From positions 1 to 64,000 of the forward strand of contig JBGUNJ010000006.1 in NCBI GenBank assembly GCA_045117315.1: a stretch of DNA of 64,000 nucleotides, in the 5' to 3' direction. Made by a program: the position numbers and the translations under genes. Shown one piece after another: positions 23,459-31,487 of the stretch (the stretch's first letter is position 1; each line of letters starts with the position of its first letter). The stretch comes from CAG-791 sp045117315. Its GTDB lineage: Bacteria; Bacillota; Clostridia; Lachnospirales; Lachnospiraceae. The notes beneath the pieces are model-generated. The model searched no databases. It worked only from the letters and a program-made list of their open reading frames with translations, and was not told the DNA's origin.

Positions 23459-25018
23459 TTATTTGAGGCCCATGGGCTCATCGCGGAAGATGCGCTCATC
23501 CATAAGCTTGGGACCGCCTTCAGGAATGATGGGCTTGAAGTCCATCATGTCAAGGACCTGGGTCTGAAGGTCGATGCCGGGCGCGATCTCGATGAGATGG
23601 ATGCCGTCTTTCTCAAGCTTGAAGACAGCGCGCTCTGTGATGTACATAACGGGCTGGCCGGTCTTGTTGGCATACTCGCCGGAGAAAGTGATCTGCTCGA
23701 CAGTGTCGATGAGCTTCTTCTGGCGGCCTTCCTGATCGATGATCAGCTTGCCGTCTTCGCAGTGCTCCTTCAGGCCGCCGGCCGTGAAGGTACCGATGAA
23801 GAAGACCTTCTTCGCGTTCTGTGTGATGTTGATGAATCCGCCGCAGCCTGCAAGACGGGGACCAAACTTGGAAACATTGATGTTGCCGTGCTTGTCGCAC
23901 TCCGCAAGGCCGAGGAAGGCGAGGTCAACACCGCCGCCATCGTAGAAGTCGAACTGATAAGGCTGATCCAGGATCGCCTCGACGTTGATGGAACCGCCGA
24001 ACTTGTTGCCGCCCTGAGGAACGCCGCCGATGGGGCCTGCCTCAACGGTCAGGGTCATGTAGTCGCCGATGCCTTCTTCATTCGCCACTGCAGAGACGAA
24101 CTCGGGAGCGCCGATGCCCAGGTTGACGACCTTGTCCGCTTCCAGCTCCATAGCTGCACGGCGGCCCATGATCTTCTTGGCGCTGAGCTTGGGAGCAGGA
24201 ATTGCGCCCAGAGGGATGCGGATGTCGCCGTTCATGCTGGGATCGAAGCCGGGTGTGCCCTGGCACTGCGCCTGATCTTCTTCGCACTCTGCAACACAGA
24301 TCGCGTCGACATAGATGCCGGGGATCTTGACAAGGCGGGGGTCCAGATTGCCGGACTCGACAACTTTCTCAACCTGGACAATGACCTTGCCGCCGCTGTT
24401 GTGGACAGCTGCTGCGAGAGATGTTGCCTCGTTGGTGCAGCACTCACGCTCCAGCGTCACGTTACCGTGCTCATCTGCGAAGGTACCGCGGATAAAGCCG
24501 ACCTGGATCGGGAATGCTTTGTAGAGCAGTCTCTCCTCGCCGCCGATGTTGACGAGCTCTACGATGTCTTCCTTGGTGATGTCATTGAGCTTGCCGCCCT
24601 GAAGACGGGGATCACAGAAGGTGTTCATGCCGACGTGGGTGATGGTGCCTACTTTGTGAGCAGCGATGTCGCGGCAGAGCTCGGACAGTGTACCCTGAGG
24701 CAGGTTGTAGGCTTCCAGCTTGTTGGCAAAAATCAGCTTGCCCAGCTCGGGAACCATGTTGTAGTGGCCGCCGATGACTCTCTTGAGCATGCCTTCGTGA
24801 GCAAAGTGGTCAGCGCCGCTGCCGTCACGGTTGCCCTGTGCCGCTGCATAGAAAAGAGTCAGATCACGGGGATGACCGGTCTCAAGGAAGCTCTTCTCCA
24901 GAGCTTTGCTCAGGGACTCGGGCATCTCGCATGCTACGAAACCGGATGTGGTAAAAGTCATGCCATCCTGTACAAACTTTGCGGCTTCCGCTGCGCTGAT
25001 AATAGGTTTAACTGACAT
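23459..25018 (-). CDS. Single-chain acyl-CoA:acetate/propionate-type CoA-transferase
   Basis: A family I CoA-transferase with both halves (alpha and beta) in one 519-aa chain, like propionate or YdiF-type CoA-transferases. It moves CoA from a donor such as acetyl-CoA to a short-chain acid. The catalytic glutamate is E326 in TVEAGPIGG, and the glycine-rich oxyanion stretch NLGIGAPEFV is at 299-308. I take the ATG at 25018, which has GGAGGAG 9 bases upstream; the open frame has 6 further residues. In this block it would activate the acid that the GntP permease brings in, or release the final acyl product. Confidence 0.92.
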   Translation of the reverse strand: MSVKPIISAAEAAKFVQDGMTFTTSGFVACEMPESLSKALEKSFLETGHPRDLTLFYAAAQGNRDGSGADHFAHEGMLKRVIGGHYNMVPELGKLIFANKLEAYNLPQGTLSELCRDIAAHKVGTITHVGMNTFCDPRLQGGKLNDITKEDIVELVNIGGEERLLYKAFPIQVGFIRGTFADEHGNVTLERECCTNEATSLAAAVHNSGGKVIVQVEKVVESGNLDPRLVKIPGIYVDAICVAECEEDQAQCQGTPGFDPSMNGDIRIPLGAIPAPKLSAKKIMGRRAAMELEADKVVNLGIGAPEFVSAVANEEGIGDYMTLTVEAGPIGGVPQGGNKFGGSINVEAILDQPYQFDFYDGGGVDLAFLGLAECDKHGNINVSKFGPRLAGCGGFINITQNAKKVFFIGTFTAGGLKEHCEDGKLIIDQEGRQKKLIDTVEQITFSGEYANKTGQPVMYITERAVFKLEKDGIHLIEIAPGIDLQTQVLDMMDFKPIIPEGGPKLMDERIFRDEPMGLK

Positions 25019-25164
25019 TGCTAAATACTCCTCCAAATCTTATTCATATGAATCTGCAATGCGGATCACAACTACAGGCATGAACCAAACCGGCAATTAT
25101 TGAGAATAAAAAAAACTGCCTGTAATTATGATTCACCCGTTCAATAATTCGTGTACAGCCGCAC

Positions 25165-25216
25165 AGCTTATGAAAAAACCGCCGCAGGCGCTTGCAGGCA
25201 TTCCTGCGGCGGCATA
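25165..25216 (-). terminator. Terminator of the crotonase gene
   Basis: CCGCCGCAGG and CCTGCGGCGG form a perfect 10-bp stem and on the minus strand six T follow. Further right an imperfect inverted repeat (CATACTTAGTTC 25229-25240, GAACTACGTATG 25257-25268) may be a second hairpin or an operator of the CoA-transferase gene. Confidence 0.85.
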
Positions 25217-25369
25217 GATCACGCAGTCCATACTTAGTTCCATGGCAATGTGCCGCGAACTACGTATGATTTAGTTTTATTCCTCACCCCGCAATACCTG
25301 TGACTCTCTTTAATAACAGCCGTATGATCCGCGGGCGGGATTTAAATAAGGAGAACCTGTCTTCGGAAA

Positions 25370-26158
25370 TTACTTGCCGAGGAAGTTTTTCTCTTTCCTC
25401 TTCTCAAGGAATGCAGTCATGCCTTCCTTCTTGTCATGTGTTGCGAAGGACAGACCGAACATATTGGCCTCAAGCTTCAGGCCTGCGTCGAGGTCAACAT
25501 CAAGACCGACATTGATGCACTGCTTAGCCAGAGCGACGCTGTAAGGAGAGCTCTTCATGAAGTGGCCGGCAAGCTTCTTAGCCTCTGCCATGAGCTGATC
25601 CTGAGGATAGACATGGTTTACAAGGCCGATGCGCATAGCTTCCTCTGCACCGATCATGATGTCAGCGCCGAAGATGAGCTCTTTCGCGATCTTCTTGTTG
25701 GTCAGGCGGGGAAGTCTCTGTGTGCCGCCGAAGCCGGGGATGATGCCCAGGCCAGCCTCAGGCTGACCAAACTTTGCATTGTCGGAAGCCAGGGTCACGT
25801 CGCAAGCCATGGAAATCTCGCAGCCGCCGCCCAGAGCGAAGCCGTTGACTGCAGCGATGGTGGGCTTTTCCATATCCTCAAGGCGCTTGAAAGCAACGCG
25901 GGCAAGGAGACCGAAAGTACGGCCTTCGGGAGCAGTGCCGTTGACCATCTCGGAGATGTCAGCGCCGGCAACGAAGGACTTCTGGCCGGAACCGGTCAGA
26001 ATCAGAACCTTAACATCGGGATTTGCTTCGATGTCTGCAAAGCAGGCATCCAACTCGGACAGTGTCTCGGTGTTGAGTGCGTTCAGAGCCTTGGGACGAT
26101 TAATCGTTACGACCGCAATACCATCTTCGATTTCAACCAGTAAGTTCTTGAATTCCAT
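25370..26158 (-). CDS. Enoyl-CoA hydratase / 3-hydroxybutyryl-CoA dehydratase (crotonase)
   Basis: Adds or removes water at the double bond of short 2-enoyl-CoA. The protein is 262 aa; the two catalytic glutamates of crotonases are E114 in GGGCEISMA and E134 in GQPEAGLGIIPG, and the oxyanion-hole glycines are in FVAGADIS and ALGGG. The ATG at 26158 with AAAGGAGG is preferred to an in-frame start 11 codons earlier. Own promoter upstream, terminator downstream. With the dehydrogenase and ETF it would form a 3-hydroxyacyl-CoA to acyl-CoA route. Confidence 0.93.
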   Translation of the reverse strand: MEFKNLLVEIEDGIAVVTINRPKALNALNTETLSELDACFADIEANPDVKVLILTGSGQKSFVAGADISEMVNGTAPEGRTFGLLARVAFKRLEDMEKPTIAAVNGFALGGGCEISMACDVTLASDNAKFGQPEAGLGIIPGFGGTQRLPRLTNKKIAKELIFGADIMIGAEEAMRIGLVNHVYPQDQLMAEAKKLAGHFMKSSPYSVALAKQCINVGLDVDLDAGLKLEANMFGLSFATHDKKEGMTAFLEKRKEKNFLGK

Positions 26159-26256
26159 TTTTTTCCTCCTTTGGATTTTCGGACTCCGCAATGGATTCCC
26201 GTTATGATGTTGTCAGGAGCCGGCCGCTGTGAGCGCTCCGTGATCCTATATATTTT

Positions 26257-26276
26257 ACTGTCTTTTAAAAGACAGT
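26257..26276. promoter_or_regulatory. 20-bp perfect palindrome in the crotonase leader
   Basis: ACTGTCTTTTAAAAGACAGT is a perfect palindrome starting about 8 bases after the predicted transcription start of the crotonase gene. A candidate repressor site. Confidence 0.5.
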
Positions 26277-26290
26277 TGCTGCACATATTA

Positions 26291-26323
26291 ATAATACACT
26301 CTTTGGCGGTTTTAGTAAACTGA
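26291..26323 (-). promoter_or_regulatory. Promoter of the crotonase gene with overlapping TTAGTAAACT motif
   Basis: On the minus strand TTTACT (26314-26319), 17 bases, TATTAT (26291-26296). The -35 box is part of the motif TTAGTAAACTGA read on plus (26312-26323). Confidence 0.55.
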
Positions 26324-26448
26324 CCAACTGCCCTAACAGGTAATTTTTATTCGATAACTATTCAGCTTAAAACCGCGCGGCAGGAAGCGCGTATGATTCC
26401 GGTCTGTACTTTGCGCCTGTCAGGGGCCGGGGTATGCGTTACTGCCTG

Positions 26449-27795
26449 TCACATTCCCATTCCGCAGCATGCGATGAAGATAAAGCATGCAATGAAGGGG
26501 ATGGCGATCTGTGTGATAAAGATATCAAAATATGCCTCTTTATGAGTCATCTTGCAGATACCCAGCAGGGTGATCTGTGCGCCCTGGTGAGGAAGCGTAT
26601 CCAGAGTACCGGCCGCGATGGCTGCGATCCTGTGGACATGCTGAAGGTTGGCACCGAGTTCTATATAGGTGTCCTTAAGCGCGTTGAAGGCAACACCCAT
26701 ACCGCCGGAAGCGGAACCACAGGCACCTGCGCAGATCGCGACAGTCAGCATGACGAATACAAGGGGAGAAATATGCCAGGTCTTCAGGGTTGCCACCAGA
26801 TCCTGGAAGCCCTGTGTCTTCTGGACGATACCGCCGAAGCCGACGACGATGGCAGTGTTCAGGATGGAAACACCTGAGTCCGCCGCGCCCTTGTTGAAAA
26901 CCTTGAGCCACTCCTTGATTCCGCCCGGAACTCTTTTCCACATCAGAAGCGTAGAGGAAATGACTCCTGCAAAAACAGATATCTCAACGGGGATCCTGAA
27001 GCCGTTGAAGAGAACCAGGATGAGGATAAGCGGAGTCAGGGCAATGCCCCAGTGGGGAAGATCCGTCCGGCCTGCCTGCCCCAGTTCCTCGGGGCTGAGC
27101 TGGAACTTCAGTGAAGGATCATCAAAGACGAACCCCCTCTTTGTGAAGGACCGGGCCCTCCACTCGAGCCATACAAAGATCAGAATGAACTCGACAACGA
27201 TTGCCACCATGGAAGGAGCAAATGCAGCTGTGGAAGGTGTTCCCAGATTGTTCATGGCGATGACGTTCTGGATGGAAGGAGAGCCGGGAGCGACCATGGA
27301 AACTGTCCAGCAGCCTGCGGAGATCGCGGCCGGGATCAGACGTCTGGTCAGGTTGGCTTCCCTGAAAAGATTCAGCGCAATGGGGTAGATGACGAAGAAT
27401 ACGACGAATCCGGAGACGCCGCCATAGGTCAGGATACAGGTAATGATAAAAATGATAGGGGCGACGAGCTTGCCCTTGCACATGCCGGCGATCCATTTGG
27501 CGATGGACTCCGCAGCTCCCGTGAACTGGTAGACGGCACCGAACAGGGCGCCCACGAAGAATACCAGGAAATAACTTGTGACGTAGGCCGACGCGGCAGG
27601 CATGAAAAGTTCTTTCAGACCGCCAAGTACTGTGATGGACTCCATCCCTTCAGGAAGAAGCTCCACCGGAAATGAGCTGCACAAAATAACGAAGATCGAA
27701 ACCAGAGGTGCCAGAATCAGCGCGCTCACCTGAAGGAATGCCAAAACACCAAACAGTATTAAAGCAAGAAGCAAAACAAGGATACCTAAATTCAT
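26449..27795 (-). CDS. GntP family permease
   Basis: A 448-aa inner-membrane carrier with 12 or so hydrophobic segments, of the GntP family. Members take up gluconate, other sugar acids or D-3-hydroxybutyrate, usually with protons. Conserved glycine- and serine-rich stretches such as GGVSGFVVFF and ACGSASGGMGVA are visible. Its place among crotonase, CoA-transferase and ETF genes argues for a hydroxyacid such as 3-hydroxybutyrate. The ATG at 27795 has AAAGGAGGAG; the frame is open 16 codons further. It has its own promoter with a 22-bp operator-like repeat. Confidence 0.88.
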   Translation of the reverse strand: MNLGILVLLLALILFGVLAFLQVSALILAPLVSIFVILCSSFPVELLPEGMESITVLGGLKELFMPAASAYVTSYFLVFFVGALFGAVYQFTGAAESIAKWIAGMCKGKLVAPIIFIITCILTYGGVSGFVVFFVIYPIALNLFREANLTRRLIPAAISAGCWTVSMVAPGSPSIQNVIAMNNLGTPSTAAFAPSMVAIVVEFILIFVWLEWRARSFTKRGFVFDDPSLKFQLSPEELGQAGRTDLPHWGIALTPLILILVLFNGFRIPVEISVFAGVISSTLLMWKRVPGGIKEWLKVFNKGAADSGVSILNTAIVVGFGGIVQKTQGFQDLVATLKTWHISPLVFVMLTVAICAGACGSASGGMGVAFNALKDTYIELGANLQHVHRIAAIAAGTLDTLPHQGAQITLLGICKMTHKEAYFDIFITQIAIPFIACFIFIACCGMGM

Positions 27796-27855
27796 TGCTG
27801 CCAACTCCTCCTTTCGTGTGACAATGCAGCACGGGCTCAGCAAAATTTAAGAACC

Positions 27856-27877
27856 AATATTTAGCTTACTAAATATT
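27856..27877. promoter_or_regulatory. Operator-like inverted repeat at the gntP start site
   Basis: AATATTTAG-CTTA-CTAAATATT, 9-bp perfect arms, directly after the expected +1. A repressor bound here would block transcription; length and symmetry suit a MarR-type dimer, and a marR gene is in the block. Confidence 0.55.
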
Positions 27878-27887
27878 AGCCCCATAA

Positions 27888-27893
27888 ATTATA
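27888..27893 (-). promoter_or_regulatory. -10 box of gntP
   Basis: A perfect TATAAT on the minus strand; no good -35 box at 16-18 bases, which suggests that an activator may be needed. Confidence 0.45.
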
Positions 27894-27959
27894 AACCCCG
27901 ATAACTTTACCAAAATACTATCACATTTTCACAAACAGAACAAGCTTTCCCTTTGAATT

Positions 27960-27978
27960 ATTTGACGTTTTGTCAAAT
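27960..27978. promoter_or_regulatory. Second inverted repeat upstream of gntP
   Basis: ATTTGAC-GTTTT-GTCAAAT, perfect 7-bp arms, about 70 bases upstream of the -10 box. A candidate activator site given the poor -35. Confidence 0.45.
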
Positions 27979-28094
27979 AGCAACAAACCTTTCACCTGTT
28001 TTTGTGCATATTTAAAAGACAAGTCCAGACAGCCGGCAGGGCTGCATCATCGGCGGCAGAAGCTGCTTCGCTGTCTCACAGAAATGTTTTTCTC

Positions 28095-28190
28095 TTTATG
28101 AAAGCTGAAAGGTATTCCTCCGAGTGTACGAAAGGTGCTTTGTCTGTGTATGAAAGGTATTTTTCCCAGTGTTCCGGGATGAATAAATTT
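28095..28190. repeat. Tandem repeats behind the etfA stop
   Basis: Three degenerate units of about 29 bp with the core GAAAGGTATT/GAAAGGTGCTT lie directly after etfA. Confidence 0.65.
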
Positions 28191-28205
28191 TGTACGGATC
28201 TTTCC

Positions 28206-29273
28206 TCAGTTCCTGCTTCTGCGGATCTCCCGTATCATTTCCGGAAGGACCCGGTGCAGATCCCCGACGATCCCGTAGTCGGAGACATTGAAAATCAATG
28301 CCCTGGGGTCTTTATTGATCGAGACGACGCAGGCTGCGTCCCTCATTCCGACAATGTGCTGGACAGATCCCGAGATCCCGCAGTTGATATAGAGGCGGGG
28401 CGCAACCGTCCTGCCGCTCTGTCCGATCAGACGGCTGTGAGGGGCCCACCCCTTGTCCACTGCGATACGGGATGCCCCGACCGCGCCGTGAAGCAGGTCT
28501 GCCAGTTCCTGGATCAGCGCAAATCCTTCCGGTCCTGCACCGTTGCCTCCCGCCACGATCACATCCGCGCTGCCTATATCAGCGCCCCGCCCGCTCGCGG
28601 CTTCAAGAACCCTGATCAGGGAAGGACGCCTTATTTTCCGTGCCCGGGCATATGAGAAACGATCGATACCGCGGTTTTTCCCGCCGGTGGGAGGGCACTC
28701 CTCTCCTGTTTCTATTGTTTCTGCAGTTTCTCCTGATCCCCCTGTTTCCTGTTTTACGCCCAGACTTCCCGGCCGCAGCGAGACGATGGGGAATTCTCCG
28801 TCCCTGAATTTCATGTAGGAAACTGCTGTCCCGCCGAAGGCATGACGCTGCCAGGCCAGTCCGTCCGTCACAGGCGAAGCATCCACGCAGTCAGAGAGCA
28901 TTCCGGCCTTGAGGCGGGCCGCAAGTGCCGGAGCCAGATCCATTCCTTCGGGACTTCTGCCGAACAGCATGACCAAAGGCCTGCCTGTAGAGAACTGTTC
29001 CAGCAGCTGCGCGACTGCATCCGAGCAGCACTCCGCGCTGAATATATCCAATTCTTCTCCCTCGATGACTGTCACGTCATCGGCTCCGCACAGGAAAGCT
29101 TCTCCGGCAGCTTTTTCCAGTTGACCTGCACAGCCTCCCGCAAGGATCCCGCGCAGTCCGCAGGCAGCTGCCATGCGGGCGATCGTCTTTCCCTGTGCCA
29201 GAAGTTCCTTTGATCCCGAAGAGAGCTTTCCGTCTTCGGATGTCTCAAGATATACCCATATTTCTCTTCTCAT
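28206..29273 (-). CDS. etfA: Electron transfer flavoprotein, alpha subunit
   Basis: The FAD-carrying alpha subunit of ETF, which passes electrons between an acyl-CoA dehydrogenase and other redox partners. The protein is 355 aa. The C-terminal FAD domain has the family signature CGISGSVQHIVGM followed by INKDPRA and DYGIVGDL. A glycine/glutamate/threonine-rich stretch near residues 175-195 (GGSGETAETIETGEE) interrupts the linker between the two domains and looks like a repeat insertion. It follows etfB by 12 bases. Whether this ETF bifurcates electrons cannot be decided by eye. Confidence 0.93.
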   Translation of the reverse strand: MRREIWVYLETSEDGKLSSGSKELLAQGKTIARMAAACGLRGILAGGCAGQLEKAAGEAFLCGADDVTVIEGEELDIFSAECCSDAVAQLLEQFSTGRPLVMLFGRSPEGMDLAPALAARLKAGMLSDCVDASPVTDGLAWQRHAFGGTAVSYMKFRDGEFPIVSLRPGSLGVKQETGGSGETAETIETGEECPPTGGKNRGIDRFSYARARKIRRPSLIRVLEAASGRGADIGSADVIVAGGNGAGPEGFALIQELADLLHGAVGASRIAVDKGWAPHSRLIGQSGRTVAPRLYINCGISGSVQHIVGMRDAACVVSINKDPRALIFNVSDYGIVGDLHRVLPEMIREIRRSRN

Positions 29274-29285
29274 TCTGCGCCCTCC

Positions 29286-30230
29286 TCACAGTACATTTTT
29301 CGAGTATAAAATCTGTGAGAGCTCCGCCACAGCCCGGGCAGGGTCCGGATCCTCGATGATCTGGCTCTTTTTCTCAAGCTTTCTGTACCTGACGTCCTCC
29401 ACACGAAGAGCGGCTCCCTGCTGCCCGGCATATTTCCGCCAGTATCCGGTATCCGCCTGTGTCCGGCAGGGTATCTTATCCGAATCATCCCCGCATGATA
29501 CCTTATTCAGCTCTGTCCCGGAGGGTACCTTATCCGCCTCTGTCCCGGAGGGTACCTTATCCGCCTCTGTCCCACAGGACACTGCATCCAGATCCGCAGC
29601 CCTCAGGACAGGCAGTTCCATGCTCTCCGCCTCCAGAATACGGGAGATCGCCGGATAGCGGACCGGGAAGGAGGCCTTGGTAAAAGTCAGAAGGCAGGGC
29701 GTCCCGATGGAATAGATCTTGTTCCCTCTGTCATCCTCTTTTTCCACAGTAAAACTGCCGTCGCTAAATGAGCACTGCAGAGCATAGGTCACCCGGGGGT
29801 ATTCCAGTATCGTCGCCAGTTCGGGACCCAGCATGGAAGTGCCGCCGTCAATTGTCTTTGCGCCGCAGAAGACCGCGTCGATCCGAATTTGCTCGATTTC
29901 CCCGATCACACGGATTGCCCTTGCCAGAACATGTGCGGTGCCTCTTACATCGGATCCCGCAAAAGAAGGATCCGTCACCAGATACCCCGTATCCGCGCCG
30001 AGTGCGATACAGTCGCGCAGTACACTTCCTGCCGACTCGGGTCCCATGCTGACCGCGATGATCCTTGCAGCGGGATCCTTCTCCTGAAGTCTGAGCGCAG
30101 CCTCCATCGCGTACAGGTCAAAAGGATTGATGACCTGACGCCCTTCAGTCCTCTTCACAGTTCCCGAAAGACGGTCCAGTTCCCCCCTGCCTGCCTCCGG
30201 AGTCTGCTTTACACATACAATGATATTCAT
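29286..30230 (-). CDS. etfB: Electron transfer flavoprotein, beta subunit, with in-frame repeat insertion
   Basis: Beta subunit of ETF, which binds a second nucleotide or flavin. The N-terminal VCVKQTPEAG and the signature region GAKTIDGGTSMLGPELA are clear. The family is usually about 260 aa; this one has 314, the excess being a 27-bp repeat translated as GTEADKVPS and variants four times (residues about 213-248), near the C-terminal arm that wraps around EtfA. The frame stays open and the C-terminal part resumes with family-like sequence. GGGAGG precedes the ATG. The leader carries a compact three-way-junction fold, and a good promoter is found at 30352-30379. Confidence 0.92.
   Translation of the reverse strand: MNIIVCVKQTPEAGRGELDRLSGTVKRTEGRQVINPFDLYAMEAALRLQEKDPAARIIAVSMGPESAGSVLRDCIALGADTGYLVTDPSFAGSDVRGTAHVLARAIRVIGEIEQIRIDAVFCGAKTIDGGTSMLGPELATILEYPRVTYALQCSFSDGSFTVEKEDDRGNKIYSIGTPCLLTFTKASFPVRYPAISRILEAESMELPVLRAADLDAVSCGTEADKVPSGTEADKVPSGTELNKVSCGDDSDKIPCRTQADTGYWRKYAGQQGAALRVEDVRYRKLEKKSQIIEDPDPARAVAELSQILYSKNVL
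29487..29590. repeat. 27-bp in-frame tandem repeat in etfB
   Basis: Units of TCTGTCCCGGAGGGTACCTT plus seven bases, about four copies, two of them identical. All keep frame. Confidence 0.9.
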
Positions 30231-30266
30231 TTGTTAAAAAGTACCTCCCATAAGCATCTGTCTTAC

Positions 30267-30310
30267 ATGAAGGCAGCCCCGAAGGGCTGTATAAAACTGT
30301 ACGCCTTCAT
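30267..30310 (-). promoter_or_regulatory. Three-way-junction leader element of etfB
   Basis: On the transcribed strand ATGAAGGC pairs with GCCTTCAT (8 bp), and between them two elements abut with no free base: GTAC...TATAC and AGCCC-UUCG-GGGCT with a UUCG tetraloop. 44 bases in all, 37 bases before the etfB start codon. Confidence 0.55.
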
Positions 30311-30351
30311 CAATGACTGTTTTTTTTCGAAACAATTCGTATGCTAACTAT

Positions 30352-30379
30352 ATAATACATCAGACTTCCCTTTTTTCAA
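30352..30379 (-). promoter_or_regulatory. Promoter of etfB-etfA
   Basis: On the minus strand TTGAAA (30374-30379), 16 bases, TATTAT (30352-30357) preceded by TG. Start expected near 30345. Confidence 0.6.
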
Positions 30380-30418
30380 TATAGAGGGCCGCAGGCAGAT
30401 GTTTTTTCGTTATCTATA

Positions 30419-30466
30419 CAGCAGTGTCTGCCGCAAGGCGGAAAATTCATTGCACGGGCCGTATTA
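30419..30466. repeat. Dispersed hairpin element, copy 4
   Basis: Core TGCC-GCAA-GGCGGAAAATTCATTGCACGGGCC is conserved but the outer stem is decayed. It is followed at 30478-30521 by the same second hairpin as in copy 3, with a compensatory change in the stem. Confidence 0.7.
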
Positions 30467-30530
30467 AAAGGGCAGAGGGCTGCCGTCCGCCGTCAGGCGA
30501 TAGATACCTAACGGCAGCCTGCAATAAGAA

Positions 30531-30560
30531 AAAAGGATGAGAGTCTCCTCTCATCCTCTT
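30531..30560 (-). terminator. Terminator of the marR gene
   Basis: GGATGAGAG (30535-30543) pairs with CTCTCATCC (30548-30556). On the minus strand six T follow. Confidence 0.85.
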
Positions 30561-30702
30561 TAATCTCATAATTAAATTTATCTCATAATTATCTTCCGGT
30601 CAGCAAAAACACCGGCTGTGCGGGGCAATAATCGCGCATTTCATTAATTTTAATGATCCGCGGCAATATTCCAATAACTGCCCGGTCCGGATACAGCCTG
30701 AA

Positions 30703-31128
30703 TTATACCAACTGCTGGGCGTTAATCCTGCGGAGTATGTCCTTGAGTGTATTGATCTCATCCTCGCTGAACTGTCCCAGCACATTGTTGTCAACTTCAG
30801 TTACCACGGTCCGCACAGGGACTTCCAGGCTCTTGGAAAGATCTGTCAGTTCGATATGAATAAACCTTCTGTCAGTACTGTCAATCATCCTCCGAATCAG
30901 GCCCTTGTTCTCCATCCTCTCCAGGATCCCCGAGATGGTCGAGTTCTCAACACCCAGATGCGCCGCGATCTCCTTGGGATTGTGCATGTCAAATTCCCAG
31001 ATACATCCCAGAACGCCATACTGAATAGGTGTGATATCGAACTGGCTGAGATTCTTTTTCATATACTGAAACACTGCATGCTGCGCGCCTGTAAGCAGAT
31101 AATTGATACAGTTGTCCAGACTGTTCAT
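30703..31128 (-). CDS. MarR family transcriptional regulator
   Basis: A 141-aa winged-helix regulator. The recognition helix region is PKEIAAHLGVENSTISGILERMENKGLI followed by the wing RMIDSTDRRFIHIELT, a clear MarR pattern. MarR proteins bind 16-22 bp inverted repeats as dimers and let go on binding a small acid or CoA ester. It is the first gene, in transcription order, of the short-chain acyl-CoA block and is followed by a terminator, so it is transcribed alone. The start at 31128 has GAGGAGG. Its likely targets are the operator-like repeats before gntP and the crotonase gene. Confidence 0.88.
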   Translation of the reverse strand: MNSLDNCINYLLTGAQHAVFQYMKKNLSQFDITPIQYGVLGCIWEFDMHNPKEIAAHLGVENSTISGILERMENKGLIRRMIDSTDRRFIHIELTDLSKSLEVPVRTVVTEVDNNVLGQFSEDEINTLKDILRRINAQQLV

Positions 31129-31401
31129 AAGCTGATCCTCCTCTTTTTCATGATCAAAAATCAAGATTTCTTTGAAGCATCCCGTTTATCAACCACTGCC
31201 TGGCTCTCCCCTTCCTGCTATAAAACAAAACCCCCCTGCAGGAAAAAATGCTGCCCGAATAACCGATGCATGCAGCTAACAGATACTCGATTGCATATTA
31301 CCATATTTCTTTTTATCCTTGCAACAAATTAAATGAAATTGTTTTCAATATTGTTCATATAATATACGTCGACAGCAGCTCAAAGTAAAAAGCCCGTGCA
31401 C

Positions 31402-31427
31402 TTTCGAATAAATATTTGTATTCGAAA
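31402..31427. terminator. Inverted repeat between recD2 and marR
   Basis: TTTCGAATA-AATATTTG-TATTCGAAA, perfect 9-bp arms. It may serve as terminator or as marR operator. The rest of 31129-31487 is A/T-rich with nothing else I can name. Confidence 0.45.
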
Positions 31428-31487
31428 ACAAATATGCACATCTTTCAATTTTTTTAATATCTGCCCGGATTTGTAATTCCACAGGGC

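Noticed and set aside
23372..25015. Plus-strand open frame of 547 codons opposite the CoA-transferase
   Set aside because: Mirror frame of a conserved enzyme, no ribosome binding site, no recognisable domain.
29487..29590. CRISPR-like repeats in etfB and other arrays
   Set aside because: Units are head-to-tail with no unique spacers and often in frame; no cas genes.
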